Below are positions 1 through 9,210 of a DNA stretch of 46,605 nt, piece after piece. Every line of letters starts with the position of its first letter. Position 1 is the first letter of the stretch. Source of the DNA: Clostridia bacterium. GTDB taxonomy: Bacteria > Bacillota > DSM-12270 > Thermacetogeniales > Thermacetogeniaceae. Under the pieces are notes generated by a model. The model had not been told where the DNA came from. It was given only the letters and a program-made list of their open reading frames with translations, and searched no databases. A program made the position numbers and the translations under genes. The stretch covers positions 1 through 46,605 of the forward strand of contig CADDZA010000005.1 in NCBI GenBank assembly GCA_902812435.1. The letters run 5' to 3'.

Positions 1-192
1 TTGCCCCGGTCTTGGGATCACCGCTATTTCGTTGTCAAGGTTCTTTTTTTAGTTGCTGGGATAAGGATTGTTCTAGCACATATCCCAGTTTGTTACATGG
101 GCATTTTTGGTTTACGAGAACCTACATTAATGCTAATTATGTCCAGTCTTAGCCTCATTATACCGGAGGAATGGCGTAATTGTAAAGAAAAA

Positions 193-1539
193 TCACTGTT
201 CGTCCAGGCATCGCTGGACAAAATGGGTATCTACCGAGCCGGTTACGAAATATGGGTTTTCCATGATGCGCAGCAAAAAGGGTATCGTCGTTTCCACACC
301 CTCTATCCGGAACTCTCTCAGGGCGCGCTTCATCCGCTCGATGGTCTCCTGGCGATTCCTTCCCCAGGTGATCAACTTCGCGATAAGGGAATCATAGTAG
401 GGCGGAATGCTATAGCCCGGGTAAATCCCGCTGTCGACCCGCACTCCGAACCCACCGGGCGGCAGGTAATTTTTTATAACACCCGGGCACGGCCGGAAGT
501 TGAAATTAGTATCTTCGGCATTGATGCGGCACTCCAGGGCCACACCATTGGGCTTGATGTCCTCCTGCTTGAAACCTAACGCTTCTCCCGCCGCAATTTT
601 AATCATCTCTGCAATAAGGTCGATTCCGGTGACCATTTCGGTTACAGGGTGTTCCACCTGAATCCGGGTATTCATTTCGATAAAATAATAGTTTCCCTGC
701 TTGTCGAGCAAGAACTCGACAGTACCCGCTCCAACATAATTTACGGCCTGTGCCGCCCGAACGGCGGTAGCGCCCATCTCCTCCCTCAATTGCCGGGTCA
801 GCACAGGGCAGGGTGTTTCCTCAATCAGCTTTTGATGCCTGCGCTGAATGGAACAATCCCGCTCTCCCAGGTAAACCGCATTTCCGAACTTGTCTGCTAG
901 GATCTGTATTTCCACATGCCTGGGTTCGAGCAGGTACTTCTCCAGGTAAATCCCGCCGTCTCCGAAAGCGGCTTCTGCCTCAGCCCGGGCTGTCCGGACG
1001 GATCTTTCCAGTTCCTCTCTGTTTAAGGCAATCCGCATCCCCCGACCTCCCCCTCCTGCAGAGGCCTTGATGATGACCGGATACCCGATGGTTTCTGCAA
1101 TTTCCGCGATTTCCCGTTCCCTGGTCAGAAGCCCCGGGGAGCCCGGCACAACGGGAACCCCCGCATCGATCATCAACTCGCGGGCACGAGCCTTCGCACC
1201 CATGTCTTCGATCGCCGAAGCGGGAGGGCCGATGAATTTGATTCCCTGCCTTTCGCAGATTTCTGCAAAGTACGGGTTCTCGGCAAGAAAACCGTAACCC
1301 GGGTGAATCGCCTCCGCACCCTTCATCTCCGCTGCGCTGATGATGTTGGGAATGTTCAAATAGCTCCGACCCGGCGGGGGAGCCCCGATACAAACCGCTT
1401 CATCGGCCATCTTTACATGCAGTGCTTCGCGATCCGCTTCGGAGTATACGGCGACGGTCTTTATTCCCATCTCCCGGCAGGTGCGGATAATCCTGACCGC
1501 AATTTCACCCCGATTAGCCACGAGGATCTTCTTGAACAC
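193..1539 (-). CDS. accC: Biotin carboxylase (AccC/PycA type)
   Basis: ATP-dependent carboxylation of the biotin on a carrier protein, the first half-reaction of acetyl-CoA or pyruvate carboxylase, in the cytoplasm. The 448 residues match the usual length of stand-alone biotin carboxylases. Visible motifs: N-terminal [15 protein letters not shown], the glycine-rich ATP-grasp loop [12 protein letters not shown] (about 160-170), and the active-site segments [15 protein letters not shown] and [10 protein letters not shown]. It follows the carboxyltransferase-carrier gene on the same strand after about 80 bp, so the two are probably co-transcribed. The order spoIIIAH - carrier - accC matches the B. 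subtilis spoIIIA-accB-accC arrangement (established knowledge). Whether it serves acetyl-CoA carboxylase, pyruvate carboxylase or both cannot be decided from sequence. Bases 1-192, downstream of it, show no convincing gene. Confidence 0.93.
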   Translation of the reverse strand: MFKKILVANRGEIAVRIIRTCREMGIKTVAVYSEADREALHVKMADEAVCIGAPPPGRSYLNIPNIISAAEMKGAEAIHPGYGFLAENPYFAEICERQGIKFIGPPASAIEDMGAKARARELMIDAGVPVVPGSPGLLTREREIAEIAETIGYPVIIKASAGGGGRGMRIALNREELERSVRTARAEAEAAFGDGGIYLEKYLLEPRHVEIQILADKFGNAVYLGERDCSIQRRHQKLIEETPCPVLTRQLREEMGATAVRAAQAVNYVGAGTVEFLLDKQGNYYFIEMNTRIQVEHPVTEMVTGIDLIAEMIKIAAGEALGFKQEDIKPNGVALECRINAEDTNFNFRPCPGVIKNYLPPGGFGVRVDSGIYPGYSIPPYYDSLIAKLITWGRNRQETIERMKRALREFRIEGVETTIPFLLRIMENPYFVTGSVDTHFVQRCLDEQ

Positions 1540-1619
1540 GAAAAAACCTCCTCAAAACTCCTCAAAAAGTAAGACCGCATGCAGGACATGCGGCACAAAA
1601 CATGCTAAACCGACCCGGG

Positions 1620-3572
1620 CTACGCCTCGGGCGCGATAAGGAAAAGGACCTGACCGTATTCGACAGGCTCCGCGTTCTCAACGAGAATCTCCACTACCTC
1701 TCCTGCGCACTCCGCCTCGATTTCATTCATCAGCTTCATGGCCTCAATGATACAGAGGGTATCCCCTTTCTGCACCTTCGACCCCACCTCAACAAAGGGA
1801 GGTGCATCAGGTGCAGGCGCTCGATAGAAGGTTCCTACCATAGGGGCCACAACTTCCACTAGATTTGCCGCTCTTTTGGCAGGAGTTGGTTCCAACGCCG
1901 GAGCAGGTTCTGGAGTACCACTTGATCTTACCGGGATTTCCTCCGTAGCCGGTTTACTCTTTGCAGGGCCTTCAAATACAACCGGCGATCCCTGGTAAAC
2001 ACCCTTTCTAATGTTAACCCTCATGGAACCCGTTTCAATATGTAGCTCGTTGACATCCATTTCGTGAATCAAGCGGATAAACTCTTTAACATCCTCGACA
2101 TTCATCTCTCCGTCCTCCCTGGAGGCCTGCTGGGTCTTTGATTTGACAACCGGTGCTGCTGCCTGTTGCTTTTTACCCTTTTCCTGAGCAGGAGGCGCTT
2201 CTTTTTGTGCTTCGGCAACAGTTTGAACTTCACCGGTGCGCAACTGCTTCCGGTATTCAAAAAATTTCCTGGCTACCTGAGGAAAAAGAGCATAAGTGAT
2301 GTAGTCTTCGTCTGATTCGGCAAGATCCCTGATTTCCTCCTTCATTTTCTCAAACCTGCATTCAAGCAGGTCCGCCGGCCGGCAGGTAATGGGTTCCTCA
2401 TCGCCTATTATAAGCCGTTTGATCTCTTCCTTAATTGGAGCAGGCGGCCTCCCGTAATAGCCCCTGACGTAATCCTTGACCTCCTGAGGAACCATTTTAT
2501 ATCGTTCACCGAGCAACACGTTCAGAACAGCCTGGGTCCCCACTACCTGACTCGTCGGGGTAACCAGGGGTGGGTATCCCAGTTCCTCCCGGACCCGCGG
2601 GATCTCCTCCAGCACTTCATTCAGGCGATGCAAAGCCTTTTGTTCCTCAAGCTGGATGACCAGGTTTGTGATCATACCTCCGGGCACCTGGTGATCAAAC
2701 ACCTTCATGTCGTTGATCCTGGTTACGCCACGCTCGAAGCCGCGGCGCCGGCGCAGTTCCTCCCAGTAGTTGGATATTTCAAACAGGTGGTGCAGGTCGA
2801 GGCCGGTATCCCACGGTGTTCCCTGCAGCGCTCGTACCAGTGTTTCCACAGGCGGCTGGGAAGATCCGAAAGCGAGTGGTCCAGAACAGGCGTCGAAAAC
2901 ATCAACACCGGCTTCAACGGCCTTCAGGCAGGCACCGATGGCCATCCCACCGATATAATGTGTATGAAGCTGAATGGGAACATCCAGTTTTTCTTTGAAA
3001 AGAGAGACAAGCTCATAGGCCGCGTAAGGGGAGATCATCCCTGCCATGTCCTTGATGCAGATTGAATCGGCCCCTATATCCTGAAGCCGGAGGGCGGTTT
3101 CCAGGTAGTGCTCGTAAGTATGAACCGGGCTGAGGGTGTAAACCACACAGGCCTGAACATGTTTTCCGGTTCTCTTTACAGCCCGTACCGGTACCTCCAG
3201 GTTGCGGACATCATTCAGGGCATCAAAAATCCGGAAGATATCAATCCCGCACTCGGCTGCCTTGTCCACAAAAGCGATCACAACATCATCGGGATAGTTG
3301 GTGTAGCCAACTATATTCTGACCCCGCAGGAGCATCTGGAGCGGCGTTTGTTTGACATATTTTTTAATTATCCTTATCCTGTCCCAGGGATCCTCATTCA
3401 GGTACCGGATGCAGACGTCAAAGGTTGCTCCTCCCCACATCTCCAGGGAAAAATAACCTACTTTATCAAGATGCTGCAAAATCGGAACCATATCCTCCGA
3501 CCGCATCCTCGTGGCCCAAAGGCTCTGATGAGCATCCCGTAAAGTGGTATCAGTGATAGCCGGCCTCTTCAC
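1620..3572 (-). CDS. pycB: Carboxyltransferase-biotin carrier fusion (PycB/OadA + AccB)
   Basis: A 650-aa protein. Residues about 1-470 are an OadA/PycB-type carboxyltransferase TIM barrel: [15 protein letters not shown] near the N-terminus, catalytic-lysine segment CIKDMAGM and metal-binding LHTHYIGG. After a Lys/Ala/Gln-rich linker, residues 490-650 read as a complete AccB: an N-terminal AccB-like segment ([20 protein letters not shown]), a Pro/Ala hinge and the biotinyl domain with EAMKLMNE (biotinylated Lys about 613). Start chosen as GTG 3572, preceded by GAGAGG; the open frame further upstream does not resemble the family. Inside the frame, GGGAGGA (2113-2119) sits 7 nt before ATG 2105, which would give a separate 161-aa carrier protein. 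Probable role: pyruvate carboxylase with the biotin carboxylase next door, perhaps also supplying the carrier for acetyl-CoA carboxylase (inference). Confidence 0.88.
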   Translation of the reverse strand: MKRPAITDTTLRDAHQSLWATRMRSEDMVPILQHLDKVGYFSLEMWGGATFDVCIRYLNEDPWDRIRIIKKYVKQTPLQMLLRGQNIVGYTNYPDDVVIAFVDKAAECGIDIFRIFDALNDVRNLEVPVRAVKRTGKHVQACVVYTLSPVHTYEHYLETALRLQDIGADSICIKDMAGMISPYAAYELVSLFKEKLDVPIQLHTHYIGGMAIGACLKAVEAGVDVFDACSGPLAFGSSQPPVETLVRALQGTPWDTGLDLHHLFEISNYWEELRRRRGFERGVTRINDMKVFDHQVPGGMITNLVIQLEEQKALHRLNEVLEEIPRVREELGYPPLVTPTSQVVGTQAVLNVLLGERYKMVPQEVKDYVRGYYGRPPAPIKEEIKRLIIGDEEPITCRPADLLECRFEKMKEEIRDLAESDEDYITYALFPQVARKFFEYRKQLRTGEVQTVAEAQKEAPPAQEKGKKQQAAAPVVKSKTQQASREDGEMNVEDVKEFIRLIHEMDVNELHIETGSMRVNIRKGVYQGSPVVFEGPAKSKPATEEIPVRSSGTPEPAPALEPTPAKRAANLVEVVAPMVGTFYRAPAPDAPPFVEVGSKVQKGDTLCIIEAMKLMNEIEAECAGEVVEILVENAEPVEYGQVLFLIAPEA

Positions 3573-3719
3573 AGGTCCTCTCCACCCTTTCAACAACGAA
3601 CTGCGAGATTTCCAAAACAAAATATTAAAGAAAATTATATCTTTAATTACCTTATAATACAAGCCTACCGTCAGCAGGGGCCATAAATGTATACAGGTAT
3701 ACACCGTCGGCAACCATTA

Positions 3720-4247
3720 TTAAGGCTTTGCTATCACAAAGACATTCCCCGGCTCTAAACCTGTTGCCCTGGCCACGATCTCCGCTATTCTTTCAGCATC
3801 CGACTGCAGGAGAGAAGGTGCCTGGACGATTACCGTTGCCGTCTTTGACTGGAGCATCACCACCGCGTCCTTAAACCCCCGCGCCATGATGAGCTTTTCA
3901 ATTTCAGTTTCCTTGCCCAGGCTGTCGGTGATCTGCATTATATCCTTCTGGGCCCGATCCCTCACCTCGGAACTGGAATCCGGATTGTTGGCAATCTCCT
4001 TTAAAAGCTCGATCTGCCGGCTGCAAATGCGATCCCTGGTAAGACGACAATCCACGAAAAACTCCTTTCCACCGATCTGACGGCCGACCTGCTGCCTCCT
4101 GGAAGTTACGTTTTTCTTATCAACTTTAACTTCAACGGGGGAATGTTTATATGCCCCTTTCTTTAGAAACGCCCATCCTCCGGCCAGCACAACCAGGACC
4201 AGGCAACATACCGCCAGTTTTTTTCTGTTCAAGGTAATCGATATCAT
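3720..4247 (-). CDS. spoIIIAH: Stage III sporulation protein AH
   Basis: Mother-cell membrane protein of the SpoIIIA-SpoIIQ channel. In known spore formers its extracytoplasmic ring domain binds forespore SpoIIQ. The protein of about 175 aa begins with a cytoplasmic stub and one TM helix (LAVCCLVLVVLAGGWAFL), then a charged helix and the C-terminal YscJ/FliF-like ring-building region (EIEKLIMARGFKDAVVML, GNVFVIAKP). ATG 4247 was chosen because it lies 4 nt after the spoIIIAG stop and has GGTGAAGA upstream; the longer open frame only adds sequence overlapping spoIIIAG. Shorter than the B. subtilis protein. Last gene of the spoIIIA operon; about 150 bp separate it from the carboxylase genes. 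Confidence 0.88.
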   Translation of the reverse strand: MISITLNRKKLAVCCLVLVVLAGGWAFLKKGAYKHSPVEVKVDKKNVTSRRQQVGRQIGGKEFFVDCRLTRDRICSRQIELLKEIANNPDSSSEVRDRAQKDIMQITDSLGKETEIEKLIMARGFKDAVVMLQSKTATVIVQAPSLLQSDAERIAEIVARATGLEPGNVFVIAKP

Positions 4248-4251
4248 TTCT

Positions 4252-4878
4252 TCACCAGCTTTCCTTCGCGAGTACGGTGACTTTATGGGGGGGTACGTCG
4301 AGCAGTATTTCCACCGCCTGGGCCAACTTCTCCCGCAGTTCGGGATCTTTCGCCCCTTCTGCGAGAACGAGCACTCCGGCAATTTCAGGGCGCTTCGCTT
4401 TGATGAGAACAGGATCGTCCTTTCCCCCGTTTAATGTTTCGCCAAATACGAGGCTTCCCTGCTCATTGACCTCTGTCGTCTTCCGGTTTCCCCCGGCCTG
4501 GTCTTTCTCCTCGGTTATCCTGTTCTGCTTGTTGACGTTTTGCGCAAACACGTTTTCCTGCCCTGAAGCCAGCGTCACCGTTACCTGCACACTGCCCGCA
4601 CCCGCAACCGAGCCCAAAACCTTTTCAAGCCGGGCCTCCAGTTCCTTTTCTGCCGCCGTCAGACTGTCGTCCCTTTGCACCTTCTGTCTGACCGGTGCGG
4701 GAGGTGAGGTGGTGGTAGTAGCGGGATTTATAAGAGATCCTGCAAAAATAAGCAAGGCTACTCCCCCCCCGAGCAATACCAAAAACCGCCACAGGTTCGG
4801 GATGCGTCCGGGGAAAAATCCCTTTCCATCCTCTAAATTTCCCCACCATTTGTTCAGGATACCTTTCAGCTCCGTCAT
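4252..4878 (-). CDS. spoIIIAG: Stage III sporulation protein AG
   Basis: Forms the large ring of the SpoIIIA feeding channel in the outer forespore membrane. About 208 aa: cytoplasmic N-terminus, one TM segment (FLVLLGGGVALLIFAGSLI, about 30-50), a Thr/Pro-rich linker, then the ring-building domain with an acidic/Asn-rich insertion (about 110-150) and the family-like ending VLVLAEGAKDPELREKLAQA. ATG 4878 follows AGGTGGGA; GTG 4887 in frame is an alternative. Unlike the rest of the operon it is separated from the preceding gene (spoIIIAF) by about 190 bp, a region containing an imperfect hairpin. Confidence 0.9.
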   Translation of the reverse strand: MTELKGILNKWWGNLEDGKGFFPGRIPNLWRFLVLLGGGVALLIFAGSLINPATTTTSPPAPVRQKVQRDDSLTAAEKELEARLEKVLGSVAGAGSVQVTVTLASGQENVFAQNVNKQNRITEEKDQAGGNRKTTEVNEQGSLVFGETLNGGKDDPVLIKAKRPEIAGVLVLAEGAKDPELREKLAQAVEILLDVPPHKVTVLAKESW

Positions 4879-4907
4879 CCATCCCACCTACCATAATAAT
4901 GATGTCA

Positions 4908-4970
4908 GAAACAGGATGTCGGAGGTCTGAAATAAGTCAACGAAACAGTCTCCTGACATACTCCTGTTTC
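4908..4970. repeat. Imperfect inverted repeat between spoIIIAF and spoIIIAG
   Basis: GAAACAGG (4908-4915) pairs with CCTGTTTC (4963-4970), ATGTC (4916-4920) with GACAT (4955-4959), and GGAG (4921-4924) with CTCC (4950-4953). This gives an interrupted stem of about 17 bp around a 25-nt loop. No T-run follows on the minus strand, so it does not look like an ordinary terminator. It lies in the only large gap of the spoIIIA operon. A processing site, attenuator or mobile palindrome are all possible. Confidence 0.6.
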
Positions 4971-5070
4971 CTTACAATAAAACCGCCCCATTTCATCCCC
5001 CGATAATTCGCTACACTTAAAGTAATTGCTCTTACTGATTATGATTGAATTAACTGTCGGGCATGAGAGT

Positions 5071-5706
5071 TTACCTGAGAGAATTCATGTTTACAACCAC
5101 CTGCTCAGGACGCAGCCCGAACAGGGATGCAACTGTGTCACGCACCCGGGCAGACAGCTCTCCGGATTCCGGAGGAATGGTCTGCGTTTGCTGCGGACCT
5201 CCTTCCTGATGGCTCCCGATGCTGATATTTTCAACCGGTTTTATTCGGGAGAGACCGTCCTTTTTTTTGCCGGGTTGAATAGTCACAAAAATCTTATCAA
5301 TAGTTCCCTCCGCCTGTTGCAGCGGGGCATCGGCCAGGGTTACCCGGGCCTTCGCCGCCTGCACACCCGGCACCAGGCGTGCAACAACGGCTACTTGCTC
5401 TTCCAGCCGCTTTACGTAAGCGGCGCGCGCCTCTTCGAGATTGGTTTGTTGTAAGGCCTTCCCCTGCTTCAAAATGGAGTCGAGTTGCATTGTTCCTGCC
5501 TCCAGGTGCTCAGAGATACCAAAGTTCAGAATCGGAGCCTGACGAAAAAAGGCGACTACAGGATTCAAGACGGCCACCAGCACAAACAGGCCTAGAATCA
5601 CCTGAAGGAATTTGCGGGTCTCCCTTAACGGTAAAAGCATTTCCAGAAATCCCGCCAGAAGAACGAGGAAAACTAAATTCCTGACAACCGCCCGTATCGT
5701 TTCCAT
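5071..5706 (-). CDS. spoIIIAF: Stage III sporulation protein AF
   Basis: Small membrane protein of the SpoIIIA complex with a soluble C-terminal domain. The 211 residues start METIRAVVRNLVFLVLLAG; two N-terminal TM segments (about 9-27 and 33-51, with the family-like ETRKFLQVILGLFVLVAVLNPV between and within them) precede a charged, partly coiled extracellular region ending GLRPEQVVVNMNSLR. It lies 13 bp downstream of spoIIIAE. Its exact biochemical role in the channel is unknown; the assignment rests on the topology, motifs and operon position. Confidence 0.88.
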   Translation of the reverse strand: METIRAVVRNLVFLVLLAGFLEMLLPLRETRKFLQVILGLFVLVAVLNPVVAFFRQAPILNFGISEHLEAGTMQLDSILKQGKALQQTNLEEARAAYVKRLEEQVAVVARLVPGVQAAKARVTLADAPLQQAEGTIDKIFVTIQPGKKKDGLSRIKPVENISIGSHQEGGPQQTQTIPPESGELSARVRDTVASLFGLRPEQVVVNMNSLR

Positions 5707-5719
5707 AGAACTAACCCCA

Positions 5720-6913
5720 TCATCTCAGCATTACGGTGAAGTTCCCAAGCCCCACCACGATTGCCAAAGCGACAAAGAACATCAGCCCCACTGCTGCCAC
5801 TGCAGCAAAAACGATAAAGAGGTAATTTCCAAGGAGGTTGAGAGATTCCCCTAACCTCTGGGCTCCCAGAGGCTGCATCAATGCCGCTGCCAGACGGTAG
5901 ATAACGGCGGCGGAAAGGATCTTCACCACCGGAAGGGCGCACATAAAGAAAAGTGTCAAGGTCCCCAGGACACCCACGGCGTTTTTGAGGAAGAGTGAGC
6001 ACCCCATCACCGCTTCTACCGCGTCCGATAAAACCCCGCCGACCACGGGAACAAAGGCTCCTGTTAGAAACTTGGCGGTTCGCAGACCGATCCCGTCGGT
6101 AACCGCCCCTGCAACTCCCTGAATCCCGAGAATACCGATAAACAGAGTTATAAAGAGGGTGATTAAAGCCACACTGCCGTCCCTGAACAGTTCTGCCAGG
6201 CGTGAAACCTGAAACCGTTCCGAAACATGGTTGACAATACCGAGAATTGCGGCGCAAAAAATTAAGGGAAAAACTATGTTGCGGATGAGGGTTCCCAAAA
6301 GGTTAAGGGAAATAAAAATGACCGGATGCAGCAAAGCAACCGACGTGAGACTACCCAGGGCGGCCATCAGGGTCAATAAAACCGGAATGATGGATTGCAT
6401 AAATCCAACCATATTTCCAATGGCTTCTCTGCCTGTGTTCAGGGCCAGGGTAAAGGAAGACAGGGCAACCGTCAGCAGGCCGAGCACACCTATCCCGTGT
6501 GCCAGTTGTGCAACTGTATTTTTCTCAAAGGCCCCCTGCAGGTGTTCGAGCAAAGCCAAAATGGTTCCGAGCACCAGGAGTTTCCCTAAAAGAACCGAAT
6601 GGGTTAAAACTTCACGAAATAAAAAATCAAGCAGGGATTTAAAAATGCTTGCCAGGTTCAAGTCAATCTTCCCGCGGCGTATTGAAGCCAGGATTTTTTC
6701 CAGGCTGAAACCGGACAGCTGGTTATGAAGGTCCTGGTCAACTCTTTTGATAAAGGATTCAAGCTCCCCGAGATTTAATTTCTCGAACTGCTCGCTCATG
6801 AGCTGCTCTGGCTCCGCAGTGGCAGTGGCAGCTGCGGCGGCAGGACGAGGGAAGAACAACAAGGAAAGTAATGTTACGGCCAGCAGAGCACGGCGTGCCC
6901 GTCGCTGAATCAT
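5720..6913 (-). CDS. spoIIIAE: Stage III sporulation protein AE
   Basis: Polytopic membrane protein, the likely transport-core component of the SpoIIIA channel. The 397 aa begin with a signal peptide (RRALLAVTLLSLLFFPRPAAAAA), followed by an extracytoplasmic helical region (QLSGFSLEKILASIRRGKIDL) and about eight hydrophobic segments up to the C-terminus. Contains the conserved ADGIG-like stretch (GAVTDGIGLRTAKFLTGAFVPVVGG is the corresponding segment, about 265-290). ATG 6913 is preceded by a G-rich Shine-Dalgarno. Length matches the family (about 390-400). Confidence 0.93.
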   Translation of the reverse strand: MIQRRARRALLAVTLLSLLFFPRPAAAAATATAEPEQLMSEQFEKLNLGELESFIKRVDQDLHNQLSGFSLEKILASIRRGKIDLNLASIFKSLLDFLFREVLTHSVLLGKLLVLGTILALLEHLQGAFEKNTVAQLAHGIGVLGLLTVALSSFTLALNTGREAIGNMVGFMQSIIPVLLTLMAALGSLTSVALLHPVIFISLNLLGTLIRNIVFPLIFCAAILGIVNHVSERFQVSRLAELFRDGSVALITLFITLFIGILGIQGVAGAVTDGIGLRTAKFLTGAFVPVVGGVLSDAVEAVMGCSLFLKNAVGVLGTLTLFFMCALPVVKILSAAVIYRLAAALMQPLGAQRLGESLNLLGNYLFIVFAAVAAVGLMFFVALAIVVGLGNFTVMLR

Positions 6914-6934
6914 GTGCAGCCCCCCAATTTCTCC

Positions 6935-7321
6935 TCAAGGAAGCAACCGGATAATAATCTCCAGGATAGCCGCGAAGATGGGCAATGCCAGGATCATAAT
7001 CAGTATTTTCCCCGCCAGTTCTATCTTGCTTGCAATGGTACCTTCCCCTGCATCCCGGCAGATCTGTGCACCGAACTCGGCTATGTAAGCAATTCCCATG
7101 ATCTTTAAAAGGGTGACCAGGTACAGTTCATCCACATGAGCGCGCCTCGTGAGATCGCGAAAAACCGTAAAAATCGCCCCTATCTTCCCCAGTACCAGGA
7201 TAAAGACCAGGATTCCGAAACCGAGCCCTAAAAACAGTGCCATTTCCCGGCGGTTCTCGCGCAGCAGTACCGCAAAAACGGCAACGATGAGGCCGAGACC
7301 AACTATCTGAAGGATCTCCAC
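6935..7321 (-). CDS. spoIIIAD: Stage III sporulation protein AD
   Basis: Small integral membrane protein (128 aa with this start), homologous to SpoIIIAC and required for channel assembly in known spore formers. Four hydrophobic helices are visible: EILQIVGLGLIVAVFAVLL at the N-terminus, FLGLGFGILVFILVLGKIG, a central LLKIMGIAYIAEFGAQICRDAG segment typical of the family, and a C-terminal LILALPIFAAILEIIIRLL. GTG 7321 was chosen because GGAGGG lies 6 nt upstream; the in-frame codons before it would overlap spoIIIAC. Confidence 0.9.
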   Translation of the reverse strand: MEILQIVGLGLIVAVFAVLLRENRREMALFLGLGFGILVFILVLGKIGAIFTVFRDLTRRAHVDELYLVTLLKIMGIAYIAEFGAQICRDAGEGTIASKIELAGKILIMILALPIFAAILEIIIRLLP

Positions 7322-7335
7322 CGCAGTCCCTCCTC

Positions 7336-7533
7336 TCAAAAGAGGCGAAAAACAGAACGTACCATGTTGTACAACTGGTTGATCAGTTGCACTACCATGA
7401 TCAGAACCACAACCACACCTGCCAGGGTCAGCATCTGAGCCTGCTCCTCTTTGTCGGCCTGCTTTAGGATGATGTGTAAAACGGAAATAAGAATGCCGAT
7501 ACCGGCAATTTTAAAAATAATGTCCACGTTCAT
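7336..7533 (-). CDS. spoIIIAC: Stage III sporulation protein AC
   Basis: A 65-aa protein, the usual family size, with two hydrophobic helices (FKIAGIGILISVLHIILKQ and MLTLAGVVVVLIMVVQLI) joined by a charged EEQAQ loop. Part of the SpoIIIA complex in the mother-cell membrane. It is about 20 bp downstream of spoIIIAB and 14 bp upstream of spoIIIAD. Confidence 0.92.
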   Translation of the reverse strand: MNVDIIFKIAGIGILISVLHIILKQADKEEQAQMLTLAGVVVVLIMVVQLINQLYNMVRSVFRLF

Positions 7534-7554
7534 TGCATTACCCCTTTCTTTCTT

Positions 7555-8079
7555 TTACAGGAGCAACAAAACAATACTGATTCCCAGCAGAAACCCTCCG
7601 TAACGCCAGAGGCGCTCGTTTCTCTCCCGTTCCCGCTGCGCCTTTTCTTCTTCCTTGCGCAGGTTCAGAGAGGTTAAGGCGATTTTTTTATGCTGTTCCT
7701 GCCTGTCTGAGGCCCCCAACCCCTCACCGAAAGCGCGCAGCACGGCATAATCGTCCCCGTTCAAAGCGGTCCGACCGATCTCCTCATCCAGGGCCCGGCT
7801 CCAGGCTTCTCCGGCGGTATAACCCCAGGAGGACTCCAGCAGCGCTGCCGCGCCCGAAAAAATCCGGCTTACTGCCGTATCTCCTGCCTGTCCAATTTTT
7901 CTTAAAGCGGCAGGTAGTGGCGTGGCCCCGTACATGATTTCCGTGTCAAGCATTTGCAGGGCATCCTGCAAGGCACGCAACTGGCGGGGACGCAGTGAGT
8001 AATAGGAGGCGATGTTCATCCCTGCCATGCCTGTGGAAAAAATCACCAGAAAAGCGCCGATCAGCTTAAACAGAGACAT
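7555..8079 (-). CDS. spoIIIAB: Stage III sporulation protein AB
   Basis: A 174-aa protein with one N-terminal and one C-terminal TM segment, resembling the GspF/PilC platform helical fold (knowledge of the family). Visible: LIGAFLVIFSTGMAGMNIA, the conserved LRALQDALQMLDTEIMYGATPLP segment, and a C-terminal WRYGGFLLGISIVLLLL anchor. Its start overlaps the end of spoIIIAA by 14 nt, so translation is probably coupled. It would work with the AA ATPase at the base of the channel. Confidence 0.92.
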   Translation of the reverse strand: MSLFKLIGAFLVIFSTGMAGMNIASYYSLRPRQLRALQDALQMLDTEIMYGATPLPAALRKIGQAGDTAVSRIFSGAAALLESSWGYTAGEAWSRALDEEIGRTALNGDDYAVLRAFGEGLGASDRQEQHKKIALTSLNLRKEEEKAQRERERNERLWRYGGFLLGISIVLLLL

Positions 8080-9058
8080 TCACCCCTCGCAGCAGCCTCT
8101 TGTTCTCATCCCAGACCCCTTCGAGCGTTCCCGGCCCCCTTCTCCTGCTCAGAAAAACATAGCGCTGGAAAACCCGCTGCTCGATGAGTTCTCGCAGGTA
8201 GGGACGCTGCTCCAGTTCCTCCCAGCAGGAGGCGTGCGCCGTCGCCAGAATGCTGACACCGGTGTTGACCATCTCCCAGAGGGCAGCCACATCTTCGGAG
8301 CGGCCGATTTCGTCGGTGGCAATGACCTGAGGCGCCATCGACCGCAGGAGCATTACCATTCCCACAGCTTTCGGACAGCAGTCCAGCACATCCACTCTCG
8401 GCCCCAAATCATGCTGAGGAACCCCCTGAAAGCAGGCGGCCAGTTCACTCCTCTCGTCAACCACTCCCACCGAAAGGCCCGGAAAATTCAAGGCAGGCAA
8501 ACCGTAGCTCAAGGATCTAACGAGATCTCTGAGAATGGTGGTCTTACCCGCCCGGGGAGGTGATACGAGCAGGGTATGGTAAGGGCGTCTCTCCTGGAAA
8601 TTCAGAACGAATGGCAGCAGGTGGCGTGCAGCGCCGGGGACGGCCCGGGCGATTCTGATATTTAAACTGCTGATGTCCCGCATGGTTTTCAAAGCTCCTC
8701 CGTCCAAAACAGCCCTGCCCGCCAGGCCGACCCGGTGCCCGCCGGGCAGTGTAATAAAACCCTGACGGAGTTCCTCCTCATAAGCGTAAAGCGAGCCCTG
8801 GCTGATCAACTGCAGCGTTTTCCAGATATCCTCCGCCGAAACCAGGTACGCTTCCGAAAGAGCATGAACCGGCTCTCCCTTGATGTTTAAGAAACACTCC
8901 TCCTGATGGTAACGCACGGCCAGCGGGCGTTCGCGACGAAGCCGGATTTCCTCGAGCCCCTCAACAATAAACGAGGGAAGCCTTTCAAAGATTGCCTTCA
9001 GAGCAGGAGCAACCAGAGGCAGGATCTGACAGATCCCCCCTTCCATAAGGCCGTGCAT
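8066..9058 (-). CDS. spoIIIAA: Stage III sporulation protein AA (secretion-type ATPase)
   Basis: Cytoplasmic ATPase of the SpoIIIA feeding channel, distantly related to type II/IV secretion ATPases. The 330 aa carry the Walker A SPPRAGKTTILRD (about 170-180), a Walker B region VIATDEIGR, and family segments GSLYAYEEELRQGFITLPGGHRVGL and NTGVSILATAHA. ATG 9058 is preceded by AAGGGGA. First gene of the operon, so the sporulation promoter should lie just upstream. Confidence 0.94.
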   Translation of the reverse strand: MHGLMEGGICQILPLVAPALKAIFERLPSFIVEGLEEIRLRRERPLAVRYHQEECFLNIKGEPVHALSEAYLVSAEDIWKTLQLISQGSLYAYEEELRQGFITLPGGHRVGLAGRAVLDGGALKTMRDISSLNIRIARAVPGAARHLLPFVLNFQERRPYHTLLVSPPRAGKTTILRDLVRSLSYGLPALNFPGLSVGVVDERSELAACFQGVPQHDLGPRVDVLDCCPKAVGMVMLLRSMAPQVIATDEIGRSEDVAALWEMVNTGVSILATAHASCWEELEQRPYLRELIEQRVFQRYVFLSRRRGPGTLEGVWDENKRLLRGVNVSV

Positions 9059-9095
9059 AGGTCATTCCCCTTATTTTATTCCTGGACTTGCCTTA

Positions 9096-9124
9096 TATAT
9101 ATTTAGTTTTTGGCAGGATTATGA
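9096..9124 (-). promoter_or_regulatory. Candidate sigma-E promoter of the spoIIIA operon
   Basis: On the minus strand TCATAAT (9118-9124) fits the sigma-E -35 pattern KMATAWW completely. It is followed after 14 nt by AATATATA (9096-9103), a poor-to-moderate match to CATACAMT. The -10 ends about 37 nt before the spoIIIAA start. Sigma-E control of spoIIIA is established in B. subtilis; the match here is only suggestive because the -10 element is AT-rich and degenerate. Confidence 0.4.
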
Positions 9125-9157
9125 AAAGGAGAGGGGTTCGAAAGGAGAGAAAAATAA

Positions 9158-9180
9158 AAAGCCCCATTGGCCGGGGCTTT
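9158..9180 (-). terminator. Rho-independent terminator after the CD1247-like gene
   Basis: An 8-bp stem AAAGCCCC/GGGGCTTT around a 7-nt loop, followed on the minus strand by TTATTTTTC. It lies 31 nt past the stop of the 9211-9720 gene and separates the aroQ-pepQ-efp group from the spoIIIA operon. Confidence 0.8.
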
Positions 9181-9210
9181 GAAGCAGGCATAACTGGTGG
9201 CTGCAAGAAT

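Noticed and set aside
1-579. 192-codon plus-strand open frame at the window edge
   Set aside because: Two thirds of it is antisense to the well-supported biotin carboxylase gene, and no family motif or ribosome site is visible.
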